Assembly (NCBI RefSeq): GCF_002724055.1
Contig: NZ_BDQY01000001.1
Coordinates: 1-64,000 of the forward strand
From: Tepidibacter mesophilus
GTDB taxonomy: Bacteria; Bacillota; Clostridia; Peptostreptococcales; Peptostreptococcaceae
Length of the DNA: 64,000 nucleotides
Direction of reading: 5' to 3'
Shown: positions 14,919 through 24,285 of the stretch, piece after piece
Position numbering within the stretch: position 1 is the stretch's first letter
Layout of the letters: every line of letters starts with the position of its first letter
The notes under the pieces: generated by a model
Database searches by the model: none
What the model was told of the DNA's origin: nothing
What the model saw: the letters and a program-made list of their open reading frames with translations, nothing else
Made by a program: the position numbers and the translations under genes

Positions 14919-17450
14919 ATGGATATAAATCAAGAACTTGTAAACTTTAAAACTTCTTCTTCAATGAATTTTTCTGTACTTTCCATTGAAAATTTAGAAA
15001 GATACTGGCATCAAAGTATAGAGCTAATATATGTATTATCGGGTAGTGTTCACGTTCAATGCCGTAATATGCAGTATAATTTACACGAAGATGATATTAT
15101 TCTTATAAATATGTTTGATGTACATGCCTTATCTAGTAATCAATGTGAAGTATTATCCTTAAAAGTTGATATTTCTTCGCTTGATTCCGAAATTTCTCGT
15201 TTCTCTCAAAAGCGATTTGATTGCAATTCATCTATAGAAACAGATAAAACTAAATTTCTACCCTTAAAGCGGCTTCTTGCTTCAATTGTAAAATCTAACC
15301 TAAATCCAGAAGATAATATTGAACTTTTGAATAAATCATATATTTATAAATTATTGTACACATTGACCACTAATTTCAAAGTAGAAGATACTAATAATTT
15401 CAATGACTTAAATAAGAATTCAGAGAGAATAAAAAATATATTGAATTATATAAACGAAAATTATAGACAAAAAATATCATTAACTGATTTAGCAGATGCA
15501 TTTTATCTATCTGCCCCATATATTTCAAAAATTTTCAAAGAATTTATAGGTATTAGTTTTAGTGAATATTTAACGGAAGTTAGGCTTTCTTATGCAACAA
15601 AAGATTTAGCTGTGCCTAATTTAAAAATTGAATATATTGCTGAAAAAAATGGTTTTTCAAATACACGCTCATTTGTTTCTGTATTTAAAAATAAATATGA
15701 ATGTCTTCCAAGTAAATATCGAAAAAAAATGGATACATATAATTCTGAGAGTCAAAATAGCATGACGGAGAGTATAAATTATTTTGCTTTGCGTCATCAT
15801 ACTTCCTTTAATCGTTTAGTAGATTATCTTAAACAGGATGTTATTATTTCAGAGGAAAACAAATCTCATACTACAATTTATGAAATAAGTCCAATTAATA
15901 CATCAATAAAAGGAATGCCGCTTCGACATACATTTAAAACACTTACTTGTATTGGAAAGGCAAAACATCTATTAATTTGTGAAAATCAACATATGCTTCT
16001 TGAATTACAAAAAGATATTGGATTCGAGTATATTCGTTTTCATGGATTACTTGATGATGAAATGATGTTTTATTCTGAAAATGAAAATGGAGACCCGGAA
16101 TTATGTTTTACTTATATTGATTTAGTAATAGATTTTCTTCTTTCAATTAATTTAAAACCTTTTATGGAACTTTCTTTTATGCCTAAAAAACTAGCAAGTA
16201 ATCCTGAGCGTACAATGTTTTTTATTGATTCAGTTATTAGTTTGCCAAAAAGCATGCAAAAGTGGACTTATATTATCCAGCAGCTAATTAAACATTTTAT
16301 TTCTCGATACGGTAAAAAAGAAGTTGAATCTTGGCCATTTTTCTTATGGAATGAACCTGATTTAATAAAAATGTTTGGATTTAAAAATAGAAATGATTTT
16401 TTTGATTTTTATAAAGAAACGTATAAAACTATAAAAAATATTAGCCCCTATATTTGCTTTGGTAGTTCTCCAGTTTTTTCTGATACAATAGCGGGGTCAA
16501 ATAACTGGCTAGATACATTTATAGATTTCTGTAAACTAAATGATTGTTTCCCTGATTTTATAAATATGCATTTTTATCCCATGGATTTATCAGGGCAGGA
16601 TGTTACCACTATTTCAAGAAAAGTTCATGGTGAAATGCAAAAGTATCTAGTATATATGGAATCTGAAAATGCCCTAAAAGAAAACATTCGATGTATAAGA
16701 AAAAGAATGAAGGAAAATCATTGGGAAACTGACAAGCTATATTTAATTGGTTGGAATTCTTCAATATCTCATAATGAATTATTAAACGACACTGTATACA
16801 AAGCAGCATATATCGCTAAAAACATATTAGAAAATTACGATACCATTGAAAGTTTTGGTTATTGGCAAATATCAGATTTCACTGAAGAAGTAAAGATAAA
16901 AAATCAATTATATCAAGGAGGTAAAGGTTTTTTTACTTACAATGGAATAAAAAAATCCCACTATTATGTTTTCCAAATGCTTAATAAGCTCGGTGACAGA
17001 CTTCTTGAAAAAGGAGATGGATTCTTTATAACTACAGATGGAGATTCAATTCAAATAATCTTATATAATTATCAGCATTATTCAAAACTTTATGCATCAG
17101 GTGAAGTATTTGATATGACTTTTGAGAATAGGTATACACCATTTCCAAAGTCCCATACTTTAAAAGTAATTCTTCCACTTACAAATCTTTTGGAAGATAG
17201 TTATCAGTTAACAGAAACTATTGTGAATAAAAACTATGGAAGTTCTTTTGATAAATGGCTTGAACTAGGTGGTCTGCCTTTAGAAAATAAAAATGATATT
17301 GAGTATTTAAAATCTGTATCTCTTCCACTAATTCAAAAAAAAATACTAGATATAGAAAACAACTCCTTAACAATAACTACTGAATTACAGCCACATGAAG
17401 TACGCTTGATAGAAATCAAACCTCTTTATGCTGATTTTCTTAATATCTAA
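14919..17450 (+). CDS. AraC regulator fused to a GH39-like domain lacking its nucleophile
   Basis: 843 residues from ATG 14919 after GGAGG. Residues 1-100 are a cupin-like sensor, 165-270 an AraC DNA-binding domain (SLTDLADAFYLSAPYISKIF; ENGFSNTRSFVSVFKNKY), and about 330-840 resemble family 39 glycosidases (beta-xylosidase type). In that domain the acid/base Glu survives in WNEPD (E479). The usual nucleophile in TEWN reads LIGWNSS, with Gly611 where Glu is expected. So the domain probably binds sugar without cleaving it. AraC-GH39 fusions are known in Clostridia. The divergent reductase/exporter pair is the natural target; two TATAAT boxes at 14842 and 14863 could drive this gene. Confidence 0.8.
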   Translation: MDINQELVNFKTSSSMNFSVLSIENLERYWHQSIELIYVLSGSVHVQCRNMQYNLHEDDIILINMFDVHALSSNQCEVLSLKVDISSLDSEISRFSQKRFDCNSSIETDKTKFLPLKRLLASIVKSNLNPEDNIELLNKSYIYKLLYTLTTNFKVEDTNNFNDLNKNSERIKNILNYINENYRQKISLTDLADAFYLSAPYISKIFKEFIGISFSEYLTEVRLSYATKDLAVPNLKIEYIAEKNGFSNTRSFVSVFKNKYECLPSKYRKKMDTYNSESQNSMTESINYFALRHHTSFNRLVDYLKQDVIISEENKSHTTIYEISPINTSIKGMPLRHTFKTLTCIGKAKHLLICENQHMLLELQKDIGFEYIRFHGLLDDEMMFYSENENGDPELCFTYIDLVIDFLLSINLKPFMELSFMPKKLASNPERTMFFIDSVISLPKSMQKWTYIIQQLIKHFISRYGKKEVESWPFFLWNEPDLIKMFGFKNRNDFFDFYKETYKTIKNISPYICFGSSPVFSDTIAGSNNWLDTFIDFCKLNDCFPDFINMHFYPMDLSGQDVTTISRKVHGEMQKYLVYMESENALKENIRCIRKRMKENHWETDKLYLIGWNSSISHNELLNDTVYKAAYIAKNILENYDTIESFGYWQISDFTEEVKIKNQLYQGGKGFFTYNGIKKSHYYVFQMLNKLGDRLLEKGDGFFITTDGDSIQIILYNYQHYSKLYASGEVFDMTFENRYTPFPKSHTLKVILPLTNLLEDSYQLTETIVNKNYGSSFDKWLELGGLPLENKNDIEYLKSVSLPLIQKKILDIENNSLTITTELQPHEVRLIEIKPLYADFLNI

Positions 17451-17557
17451 AAATACTTATAATTTTGTATTTTATAGCTGTAGTTGAGAAATTTAATATA
17501 TGAAATTGAAGTATTTAATAAATCAGCTATAATAATTAAATGCCGATTATCTTCTTA

Positions 17558-17593
17558 ATACAAAAGCCCCTTAAATTCAAGGGGCTTTTGTAT
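17558..17593. terminator. Bidirectional terminator
   Basis: A 15-base perfect stem (17558-17572 with 17579-17593) containing AAGCCCCTT/AAGGGGCTT. It ends both the rightward AraC-GH39 gene and the leftward HAD gene, overlapping the stop codon of the latter by one base. Confidence 0.9.
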
Positions 17594-18411
17594 TATACTG
17601 CGTCTACTTTTTCTATCATAAACTTATTTATAACATGTGCAACACCATCTTCTTCATTTGATAAAGTTATATAATCTGCAATTTCTTTAACTTCATCAAA
17701 TCCGTTTTCCATGGCAACTCCAAGTCCTGCATATTCAATCATCGCAAGATCATTTTCGGCATCTCCAACACAAATTACTTTATCTGAATTAATACCAAGC
17801 TCATTTGCAACTGCATTAATCCCTACTCCTTTATTTACAGACTTGTGTAAAAACTCTAAAAAGAAAGGAGCACTCTTTACAATAGTATATTTATCTTTAA
17901 TATTTTGAGGTATTTTAGGAATAATCTTATCTATTAATTCAGGTTCATCAATCATCATAACCTTAACTATAGTTTCATCTTTATCAACAGACTCAACTGG
18001 TAATTCATAAACATCTATTCCATTCATACTACCCTCTAAATCTGTATACTTATTGCTGTTTGGCGTAATTACACTAGATTCTGTTAATGCATGTATGTTA
18101 ACACCAAGTTCTTTGCTCAGTTCATAAAGTTCTTTGTAATCATCTAAGCTTAAAGTTATCTTAGAAATAATCTTTCCACTTTTAGTAGTTTGAACTAACG
18201 CTCCATTAAATGCTACAACATAATCCTCATCAGAAATAAGGTCTAACTCTTTAAGAAATTTCTTAACACCAAGAAGTGGTCTTCCAGTTGCTAGAACAAC
18301 CTTCTTTCCCTGATTCTTTGCCTGTTGAATAGCTTCATAATTAGCCTCTGATACTTTCATTTCTTTATTAAGTAAGGTACCATCCATATCTAATCCAATT
18401 AATTTATACAT
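17593..18411 (-). CDS. Cof-type HAD-superfamily hydrolase
   Basis: 272 residues from ATG 18411 after AGGAGG. DMDGTLL at 8-14 gives the nucleophile and general-acid aspartates, LATGRP is motif II, and GDAENDLAMIEYAG is motif IV. The large insert between them is the C2 cap of the Cof/YidA group, which dephosphorylates sugar phosphates and similar metabolites in the cytoplasm. It is monocistronic and the substrate cannot be inferred. Confidence 0.85.
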   Translation of the reverse strand: MYKLIGLDMDGTLLNKEMKVSEANYEAIQQAKNQGKKVVLATGRPLLGVKKFLKELDLISDEDYVVAFNGALVQTTKSGKIISKITLSLDDYKELYELSKELGVNIHALTESSVITPNSNKYTDLEGSMNGIDVYELPVESVDKDETIVKVMMIDEPELIDKIIPKIPQNIKDKYTIVKSAPFFLEFLHKSVNKGVGINAVANELGINSDKVICVGDAENDLAMIEYAGLGVAMENGFDEVKEIADYITLSNEEDGVAHVINKFMIEKVDAV

Positions 18412-18741
18412 AACTTTTTCCTCCTATTGTTTATTGTAGTATTATATATACTAAAATAATATTATAATATATTTTTTATACTTTGAAAAACCCTTTAAGA
18501 TATAAACTTAAAGAGTTCAATTCATTATTTGGGCATAACTACTATATTTATTAAATCTCTCTTTGTGCATTTACATAAAATCATTCCTTATATGTTATAT
18601 ATAATCTATTAATTAGTCATTTAGTTCTTATACCTTTCAAATTGTTTTTTATAATATCTAAAATTAACTTTTGCCATGATTTTCTTAAGTATAGATATGG
18701 TATATCATATACTCTTTTAAACTATTTATCCTTATAATTAA

Positions 18742-18783
18742 AAAACTCCCTCAAATAGTTATTAACTATTGGACGGGAGTTTT
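18742..18783 (-). terminator. Hairpin in the HAD-cupin gap
   Basis: AAAACTCCC (18742-18750) pairs with GGGAGTTTT (18775-18783), with a nested near-perfect repeat around CAAATAGTT. T-runs fall on both strands. It would end the leftward cupin transcript. The rest of 18412-18931 shows no gene I can support. Confidence 0.6.
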
Positions 18784-18931
18784 AGTCACATGATTCCATC
18801 TATTTTTATTGATATCTAACAATATCAACCTCTTCAAGTACAACAAAGATTACTTTGTTTACACTCTATCACTATAACGGGTGTAAGGATTCCCAAAACA
18901 GTCTACTACCAAAAAGAATTACTTTTATTAA

Positions 18932-19432
18932 TTACTTTCTTGTTAATTTAATAACAACATCTTTATATTGAGGATATTTCTTTAAAAGGTATTCTCTTTT
19001 AAATAGTTCAAAGTCTTCAAATTCAAATCCAGGGGAAACCATACATCCAACAAGAGCATATCCAGGATCATTCATTGCAGAGCCAAATATATAATTTTTA
19101 CGAACTAGAACTTGAGGCTTTTCTCCATTTTCAATATCTAGTCCAAGCTTTTCTTGTGTAAGTTCACCTTCAGGAGAAATCATATATATTGTTAATGGAG
19201 AACCTGATTGGTAATACCACATTTCATCAGATTTAAGTCTATGAAAATTTGAAACTTCTCCATCTCTTAATAAAAAGTAAATACTTGACCATAGTTTTCT
19301 ATTGCCTTTAAAGTTAACATCTAAGTTATTATATGTAATAGTTTGTTCAGAAACAAACATTTCTTTGTAAAATCCACCTTCAGGATGAGAACTCATATTT
19401 AGTTTTTCAATAAAATAATCTGCTGTATACAT
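18932..19432 (-). CDS. Cupin protein of the DUF985 family
   Basis: 166 residues from ATG 19432 after AAGGGG. Motifs HPEGGFYKEMF, SSIYFLLRDGEVSNFHRLKSDEMWYYQSG and a late GCMVSPGFEFEDFEL mark the cupin-5/DUF985 family. The His-containing strands suggest metal binding as in other cupins, but no reaction has been settled for the family. It is 78 bases downstream of the iminopeptidase-like hydrolase gene and may be cotranscribed with it. Confidence 0.8.
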   Translation of the reverse strand: MYTADYFIEKLNMSSHPEGGFYKEMFVSEQTITYNNLDVNFKGNRKLWSSIYFLLRDGEVSNFHRLKSDEMWYYQSGSPLTIYMISPEGELTQEKLGLDIENGEKPQVLVRKNYIFGSAMNDPGYALVGCMVSPGFEFEDFELFKREYLLKKYPQYKDVVIKLTRK

Positions 19433-19510
19433 TTCTAAAGCCCCTTTTAACCTTCACTTTCGTGATTATTTTTTGCTTTGATAAAAAGATTCAGATAGCT
19501 TACTTATTCA

Positions 19511-20392
19511 TTAGTCGTTTTCATTCAACCATTTAATAAGCACTTCTATGTATTTGTCATTCTCTTCTACGAACGGCATATGGCGACTAAATTCAAATAA
19601 TTCCCATTTTGAATTAGGAATCTTGTCATTCATTGTTTTTGCAACAAGTGGCGAGCAAAGATCAAGCAAACCACTGATAATTAAACTAGGTTCTTGAATA
19701 TATTCAATCTCTTTCATAAAATCAAAGTTTTTTAATGTACCAGATGGGCTGAACTCATTCTGACCCCAGGCAGTTACATAGGCCTCTGTTCCAGCAACCT
19801 TTGGTCGTCTTAAGCACTCTGGGGAATCTGATCCTACTGGTCCTGCACAATGGCGAAGCATGAATTCTGCTTCTGCCTGCTGATACTCTTTTAACGAATA
19901 ATCTCCATTTTCTTCTGCTTTTGCAATAGCAGCTTGCATTTCCTTAGGAAGATATGCAACTCTTCTACGCTGTTCTTTTTCCCATAATTCAGCTGATGGT
20001 AGAGTACTGGATAAAATATAACTCTTTATTCCTTGCGGTTTATATTCACAAGCATATTGGATTGCCTGCATTCCTCCCCATGATTGTCCTAATAAGTGAA
20101 TCTCATCTAAGCCTAAGTGTTTACGTAACTGGATTAATTCTTCAATCCAAGTCTTAGCACACCACAAGTCAGGACGAGAAGGTGTTGAAGACAATCCGCA
20201 TCCCAATTGGTCATACATAATAACTGCACGTCCATCTTCCGCAACTTTGTCAAGTACTTCAAAATAATTATGTGTAGAACCCGGTCCACCATGTAGTAAA
20301 ACCAACGGCTTCTTATTTCCTGTACATTCACCCACTATACGATAGTAAGTTTTATATTCTAGATATGGCATATACCCTTCAGTAATTTTCAT
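19511..20392 (-). CDS. Prolyl iminopeptidase-type alpha/beta hydrolase
   Basis: 293 residues from ATG 20392, seven bases after AAGGAG; a TTG two codons upstream is less likely. HGGPGS at 34-39 is the oxyanion-hole motif of proline iminopeptidases and GQSWGG at 102-107 holds the nucleophile Ser104. A late GLLDLCSP and FSRHMPF supply the acid and histidine. Such enzymes release N-terminal proline or other residues from short peptides in the cytoplasm. Related bacterial hydrolases act on amino-acid amides, so the exact substrate is open. Confidence 0.85.
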   Translation of the reverse strand: MKITEGYMPYLEYKTYYRIVGECTGNKKPLVLLHGGPGSTHNYFEVLDKVAEDGRAVIMYDQLGCGLSSTPSRPDLWCAKTWIEELIQLRKHLGLDEIHLLGQSWGGMQAIQYACEYKPQGIKSYILSSTLPSAELWEKEQRRRVAYLPKEMQAAIAKAEENGDYSLKEYQQAEAEFMLRHCAGPVGSDSPECLRRPKVAGTEAYVTAWGQNEFSPSGTLKNFDFMKEIEYIQEPSLIISGLLDLCSPLVAKTMNDKIPNSKWELFEFSRHMPFVEENDKYIEVLIKWLNEND

Positions 20393-20799
20393 AATCAATC
20401 TCCTTATGTTTATTTTTTAGTTATTAAATACTAATAGGATAATATTATTACCTAAAAATGTCAACATGAAGATTAAATTTTATAATTTCCTATTTTTTAT
20501 AGAACTTTATAGTTTTTTTGTTATTCTAGTATTTAGCATACATTCCTTTATAAAAGTTATAATCTGTTAGCATATAAAAATAACCTCACTTAAGGTATTC
20601 TTCCTAGTATACTTGTCTTATATATTATCTAAATTTAAATTAGTATATCCTTCACAATTTTGTACTACTACAACTTACTTCTTGGCGATATTATAACATA
20701 ATGTACCCTTTTTACAATTCTTCTTAAAATACCATGTAGATTTATTTTGATAAGTATTTTTTTCTTAACTTATACTATTATTAATTTTGAATATATCTA

Positions 20800-20838
20800 A
20801 TTATCCCCTTTGCCAAGTTGCTCTTCATACAATTTACT
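20800..20838 (-). pseudogene. Relic of an Rpn-family nuclease/transposase gene
   Basis: Thirteen leftward codons read SKLYEEQLGKGDN, matching SKLYEEQLGEGDN of the intact Rpn-family protein at 39482-40324, and the DNA is nearly identical over this stretch. A TAG follows at once and similarity is lost on both sides. It marks past duplication or movement of that gene. The rest of 20393-20984 shows no other supported gene. Confidence 0.65.
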
Positions 20839-20914
20839 GTTGCGTAGCCTCATTTTCTCAGCCAGTTATTCAAAGATTAAATTTAGAAGAGAAGAGCATT
20901 GAAATATTCAATTA

Positions 20915-20944
20915 GACAAGACTCTGTTTTTATAAGTATAATTA
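20915..20944 (+). promoter_or_regulatory. Candidate promoter of the orphan TIM-barrel gene
   Basis: TAGACA at 20915-20920, an 18-base spacer and TATAAT at 20939-20944, about 40 bases before the start codon. Confidence 0.5.
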
Positions 20945-20984
20945 TGAATAACCTAAACTTAGGACCGGAAGGGAGTAAATATTA

Positions 20985-21677
20985 ATGTGTGATATTGCTA
21001 TTTCAACATCTGCATTCTGTTTGTGGGATATTGGACCTGAACGCAAACTGAATATTTGCAAGGAGTTAGGATTTAATCGTATTGTTATTGCGTTTAGCAC
21101 ATTGAAAATGCTTCGCCAGTTTGCTTCATCACCTAAGCTATGTGAAAAATTGACACAGTTTAATCATGTGATGATTCATGCACCTTGGTGTGGAATCAAT
21201 TACAAAAATAACAAAGCAACGAAAGATGTATTTGCTCATCTAGATATGATTGTTCAAAAAGTGAAAATTGATGCAGTCATTTTTCACTTTGATTGTATTA
21301 AGGATTGGTCGCAATTTAGAGATTGCTCGTTTCCTTATTATATAAAAAATCCTAATCATGCATCGTGGCAGACTTTTGATGAGGCATTGCATCAGCATGG
21401 TTTTGATAGTGTATTAGATATTAATCGATCAATCCGTTTTGAAGATTATATTGATAAATACTTGAATCATCATGGAGAACAGATAAAAGCCATCCATGTG
21501 AGTGGTTTTATTGATGAACTGGGGCGCACCCCCATTGTTGAGAGTGGGCAAATGGAACTGCTGAATAAAGTGAAACAAGTCAATGCCCCTATTATTATTG
21601 AAGGGCTATTTTCGCCAGGCGATTTTGAAGGTATACGAGAAGAAATTAAAGTCATTCAAGATAGTGTATATGGGTAA
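20985..21677 (+). CDS. Xylose-isomerase/AP-endonuclease-like TIM-barrel protein, function unknown
   Basis: 230 residues from ATG 20985 after GGAAGGGAG. LDMIVQKVKIDAVIFHFD, HASWQTFDEALHQHG, SVLDINRSIRF and IKAIHVSGFIDELG fit a sugar-isomerase-like barrel with possible metal-binding His, Asp and Glu residues. It is shorter than typical members (about 270-300), lacking some outer elements. Its codon use looks less AT-rich than its neighbours, it stands alone, and an IS3 relic lies about 150 bases downstream. Recent transfer is likely. I do not recognise a specific function. Confidence 0.6.
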   Translation: MCDIAISTSAFCLWDIGPERKLNICKELGFNRIVIAFSTLKMLRQFASSPKLCEKLTQFNHVMIHAPWCGINYKNNKATKDVFAHLDMIVQKVKIDAVIFHFDCIKDWSQFRDCSFPYYIKNPNHASWQTFDEALHQHGFDSVLDINRSIRFEDYIDKYLNHHGEQIKAIHVSGFIDELGRTPIVESGQMELLNKVKQVNAPIIIEGLFSPGDFEGIREEIKVIQDSVYG

Positions 21678-21827
21678 TGCTTGTTTTTTCTAGGAAACAG
21701 GCAATTTTGGCACAACTTAAATGTCTTATAAATAATCCTGCTTACCCCCATTACAGTGAACCGCATCATAAATGATACGAACAGAAATTTTTGAAAAAAA
21801 GAAATTAAATAAGAATGTTAATTAAAA

Positions 21828-22014
21828 TGGTACCTATAGATAAGACATACTAAAAAAGTGTTTGTTCTATAGGTACTTTAAATTGTCAACAATTTTTACA
21901 CTTTTTGTTGGATATCAATAAACCTATATTCTACAGGACTAAGACAATCTAAGGACCCGTGGATTCTGTGATTGTTATACCAATTACATAATCAAATAAT
22001 TCACATTTTGTCTA
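21828..22014 (-). mobile_element. IS3-family element remnant (orfB 3' end and terminus)
   Basis: Leftward codons near 21896-21985 read YNNHRIHGSLDCLSPVEYRF, the C-terminus of IS3/IS150-type transposase OrfB, with LFDYVI just upstream in another frame, so a base has been lost or gained. Downstream lies the 11-base inverted repeat 21830-21840/21866-21876 (GTACCTATAGA), and the sequence ends in CA as IS3 termini do. Only one end of the element remains. Confidence 0.75.
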
Positions 22015-22213
22015 ACCTCCAGTATCAAACTATTTATAGAATCCTTAATAGTATTTTCTCATCTACTAAAAATATTCATGTTAAAAAAACACTTTAAATT
22101 ATTAATTAGAGTATTTAATAGAGAATCTACTATACTTCATAAAACATGGATAATAAGCAAATATATTATACTCAAGTTTTTAAATCCCTTTATTATAATT
22201 TTAAATTCATTGT

Positions 22214-22636
22214 TTAATTTACTCGTTTTACAATTGGATGACTCTCTTTAAATTGAACTAAATCCCATAGATTACCATACAAATCTTTAAATACTGCAAC
22301 TATACCGTATGATTGCTCTTTAGGTTCTCTTACAAACTCTATCCCTTTTAAAATCATTTCGTTATAATCTCTCCAAAAATCATCAGTTCCTAGAAATAGA
22401 AAAACTCTGCCACCAGCTTGATTACCTATAAATGCCTCTTGTTCAGTTTTCGATGCTCTTGCAAGTAATATTGTAGTCCCAGTAGAACTAGGTGGCGATA
22501 CAACTACCCAACGTTTGTCTTGTTCAGGTTGATATGTATCTTCAATTAGTGTAAAATGAAGTTTTTTCGTATAAAATTCTATAGCTTCATCATAATCTTT
22601 AACAACTAGAGCTATATGGACAATTGATTGTACCAT
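22214..22636 (-). CDS. VOC-family (glyoxalase/bleomycin-resistance type) protein
   Basis: 140 residues from ATG 22636 after AGGAGG. It starts SIVHIALVVKDYDEAIEFYTKKLHF, the first beta-alpha-beta-beta-beta module of the vicinal oxygen chelate fold, and ends VFKDLYGNLWDLVQF with the second-module Glu position apparently replaced. Such proteins bind metal for isomerase or dioxygenase chemistry or simply sequester antibiotics. It is a stand-alone gene with no pathway clue; the substrate is unknown. Confidence 0.75.
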   Translation of the reverse strand: MVQSIVHIALVVKDYDEAIEFYTKKLHFTLIEDTYQPEQDKRWVVVSPPSSTGTTILLARASKTEQEAFIGNQAGGRVFLFLGTDDFWRDYNEMILKGIEFVREPKEQSYGIVAVFKDLYGNLWDLVQFKESHPIVKRVN

Positions 22637-22687
22637 TTTCTTACCTCCTAAACATTTCTATATTATAAATAATAGCAGTGTTATTGT

Positions 22688-23833
22688 CTACTGTCCCTTA
22701 TATATGGAAATTGCTCCATCCGTTCCAATATGTAAATAAGAAGGAATACAGTCTACTGTTCCAAACCATTTACCGCTAACTCCAATTATTGGTCTCCATT
22801 CGCTGTATAAACCATAGTTCTTGAAATCCAAATACAAATCAGATTTTGCCTCGGATACCTTCATATTAGCAATCTTACAATTGTCTGATCGTGAAAAGCA
22901 GTTATTACCATCAAAAGTTTTAGACATTGCTATTGAGGTAACTGCTTTTACAGAAGCATTTGTAAAGTCGGTAACCGTTGAAACTTTTCGGATTATTTCC
23001 ATACCATCAAGTTCAACCACCAAATCCACTTGTTTTTTAGATACTTTCTCGCTATAGAATTTTATATGATGAGTAGAACCTTGCTCTAAAGCAATATTGT
23101 CCCCCCAGCGCCAATCATCCCCTTGACGCATATATACAGTCCATTTATTGTAGTTAGGGTGATTTGAATCTTCAATGAATTGAAAGCCACCTTCAACGTT
23201 TCCCACATCATTTTTCCAATCAAAACCAAAATATACATAGGGACAGTCTCCTTTTTCTGCTATTGTAACCATAGGTAGCGTAATTTCTGCTTGTATACCA
23301 TCAAAACCTTTAAACTCAAGCTGTTTACGTGAGAATATACCCGTAGAACCTCCATTGATATTAAATGGCGTGAATTCTATCGAATTGTCATATGAGGTGT
23401 TTTTGGTTACTGAAATAATCCTAGTTTTATTGTCCCAATCAACTGCATATCCGTAAGCCTTCATAACCTCCCTAAGAGGAAGATAAGCGCGTCCATTTTT
23501 TACTACTGCAGCTGTATCTATAGAAATAGGTATTTGATTTTTGAAAATCTCCTTCTTACCCATAGGAATTTCCACTTTAATTTCACCTTTGCGTGATATT
23601 ACAGTCTGTATCTGTTGATTCCAGTCCACTTGACAACCTATTGAACTCAAACAAATTCGTAAAGGTACCATAGTACGGCCTGTATCGCTTACGTAAGGAA
23701 ACCCAGTTGATTCATCAAACATAATCACTTTGCCATCTACTATGATGGTAAGTGGTTTTTCCGAGGCCTTGCCCACTGTACCCATAGCAACAATAATTAT
23801 ACTGATCAAGGTAATTAGAACTATTTTTTTCAA
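22688..23833 (-). CDS. Secreted protein with copper-amine-oxidase-like stalk domain
   Basis: 381 residues from a TTG at 23833, nine bases after AAGGAGG. Residues 1-23 are a signal peptide (KKIVLITLISIIIVAMGTVG). Residues about 30-145 are the repeated stalk module called copper amine oxidase N-terminal domain (TGRTMVPLRICLSSIGCQVDWN; NGRAYLPLREVMKAYGYAVDW), common in clostridial surface proteins and not an oxidase. The C-terminal 230 residues look like an all-beta, possibly sugar-binding domain rich in Trp and Tyr. It is exported and likely cell-wall or matrix associated. Confidence 0.75.
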   Translation of the reverse strand: MKKIVLITLISIIIVAMGTVGKASEKPLTIIVDGKVIMFDESTGFPYVSDTGRTMVPLRICLSSIGCQVDWNQQIQTVISRKGEIKVEIPMGKKEIFKNQIPISIDTAAVVKNGRAYLPLREVMKAYGYAVDWDNKTRIISVTKNTSYDNSIEFTPFNINGGSTGIFSRKQLEFKGFDGIQAEITLPMVTIAEKGDCPYVYFGFDWKNDVGNVEGGFQFIEDSNHPNYNKWTVYMRQGDDWRWGDNIALEQGSTHHIKFYSEKVSKKQVDLVVELDGMEIIRKVSTVTDFTNASVKAVTSIAMSKTFDGNNCFSRSDNCKIANMKVSEAKSDLYLDFKNYGLYSEWRPIIGVSGKWFGTVDCIPSYLHIGTDGAISIYKGQ

Positions 23834-23972
23834 AATATGAATCCTCCTTCTTTGTAAGTATCTTTATGTATTCTTAAACTTGATTTTCTTAGTCTAATTA
23901 TATACGAAAATACTATTTTTTAGTATAATTATCTATTATTACTTGGTAATGCATCTGAATCTATGCCTATAT

Positions 23973-24118
23973 AAAAAAGACAACCTCATTTTAATAAGAG
24001 TTCCCTGATTATTTCAAATCATCTATTCTTCTAAAGTATATTTTGAATCAATAGAGTCTCTACAAGCCAAATCGTATCATTTGCATGATAGAATTTCATT
24101 CCATCTATTGATGGTTCA
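23973..24118 (-). pseudogene. KptA-like gene tail with its terminator, copy 1
   Basis: Leftward codons read IDGMKFYHANDTIWLV, then after a frameshift DSIDSKYTLEE and stop. This resembles the C-terminus of RNA 2'-phosphotransferase (KptA/Tpt1). The stop is followed by a conserved segment that folds as a G-U-containing hairpin and a T-run. Related copies lie at 35871-35940 and 40386-40566. No 5' part of the gene remains, and the rest of 23834-24285 holds nothing clear. Confidence 0.6.
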
Positions 24119-24285
24119 ATGTAATTTAACCCATACTTATACAAAAATTACTGATTTTAAAGAGATAACCTATATTTATATAATTCTATACTGTTACTTA
24201 AAATCAATATTGTAATTGATATATAAATATACTATAATTCTATACACTTATAGTAATATGAAATTTAAATATCGAGGTGAATGCA

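Noticed and set aside
18742-18783. T-box or attenuator in the HAD-cupin gap
   Set aside because: No T-box sequence or specifier loop, and no amino-acid gene follows; a terminator explains it.
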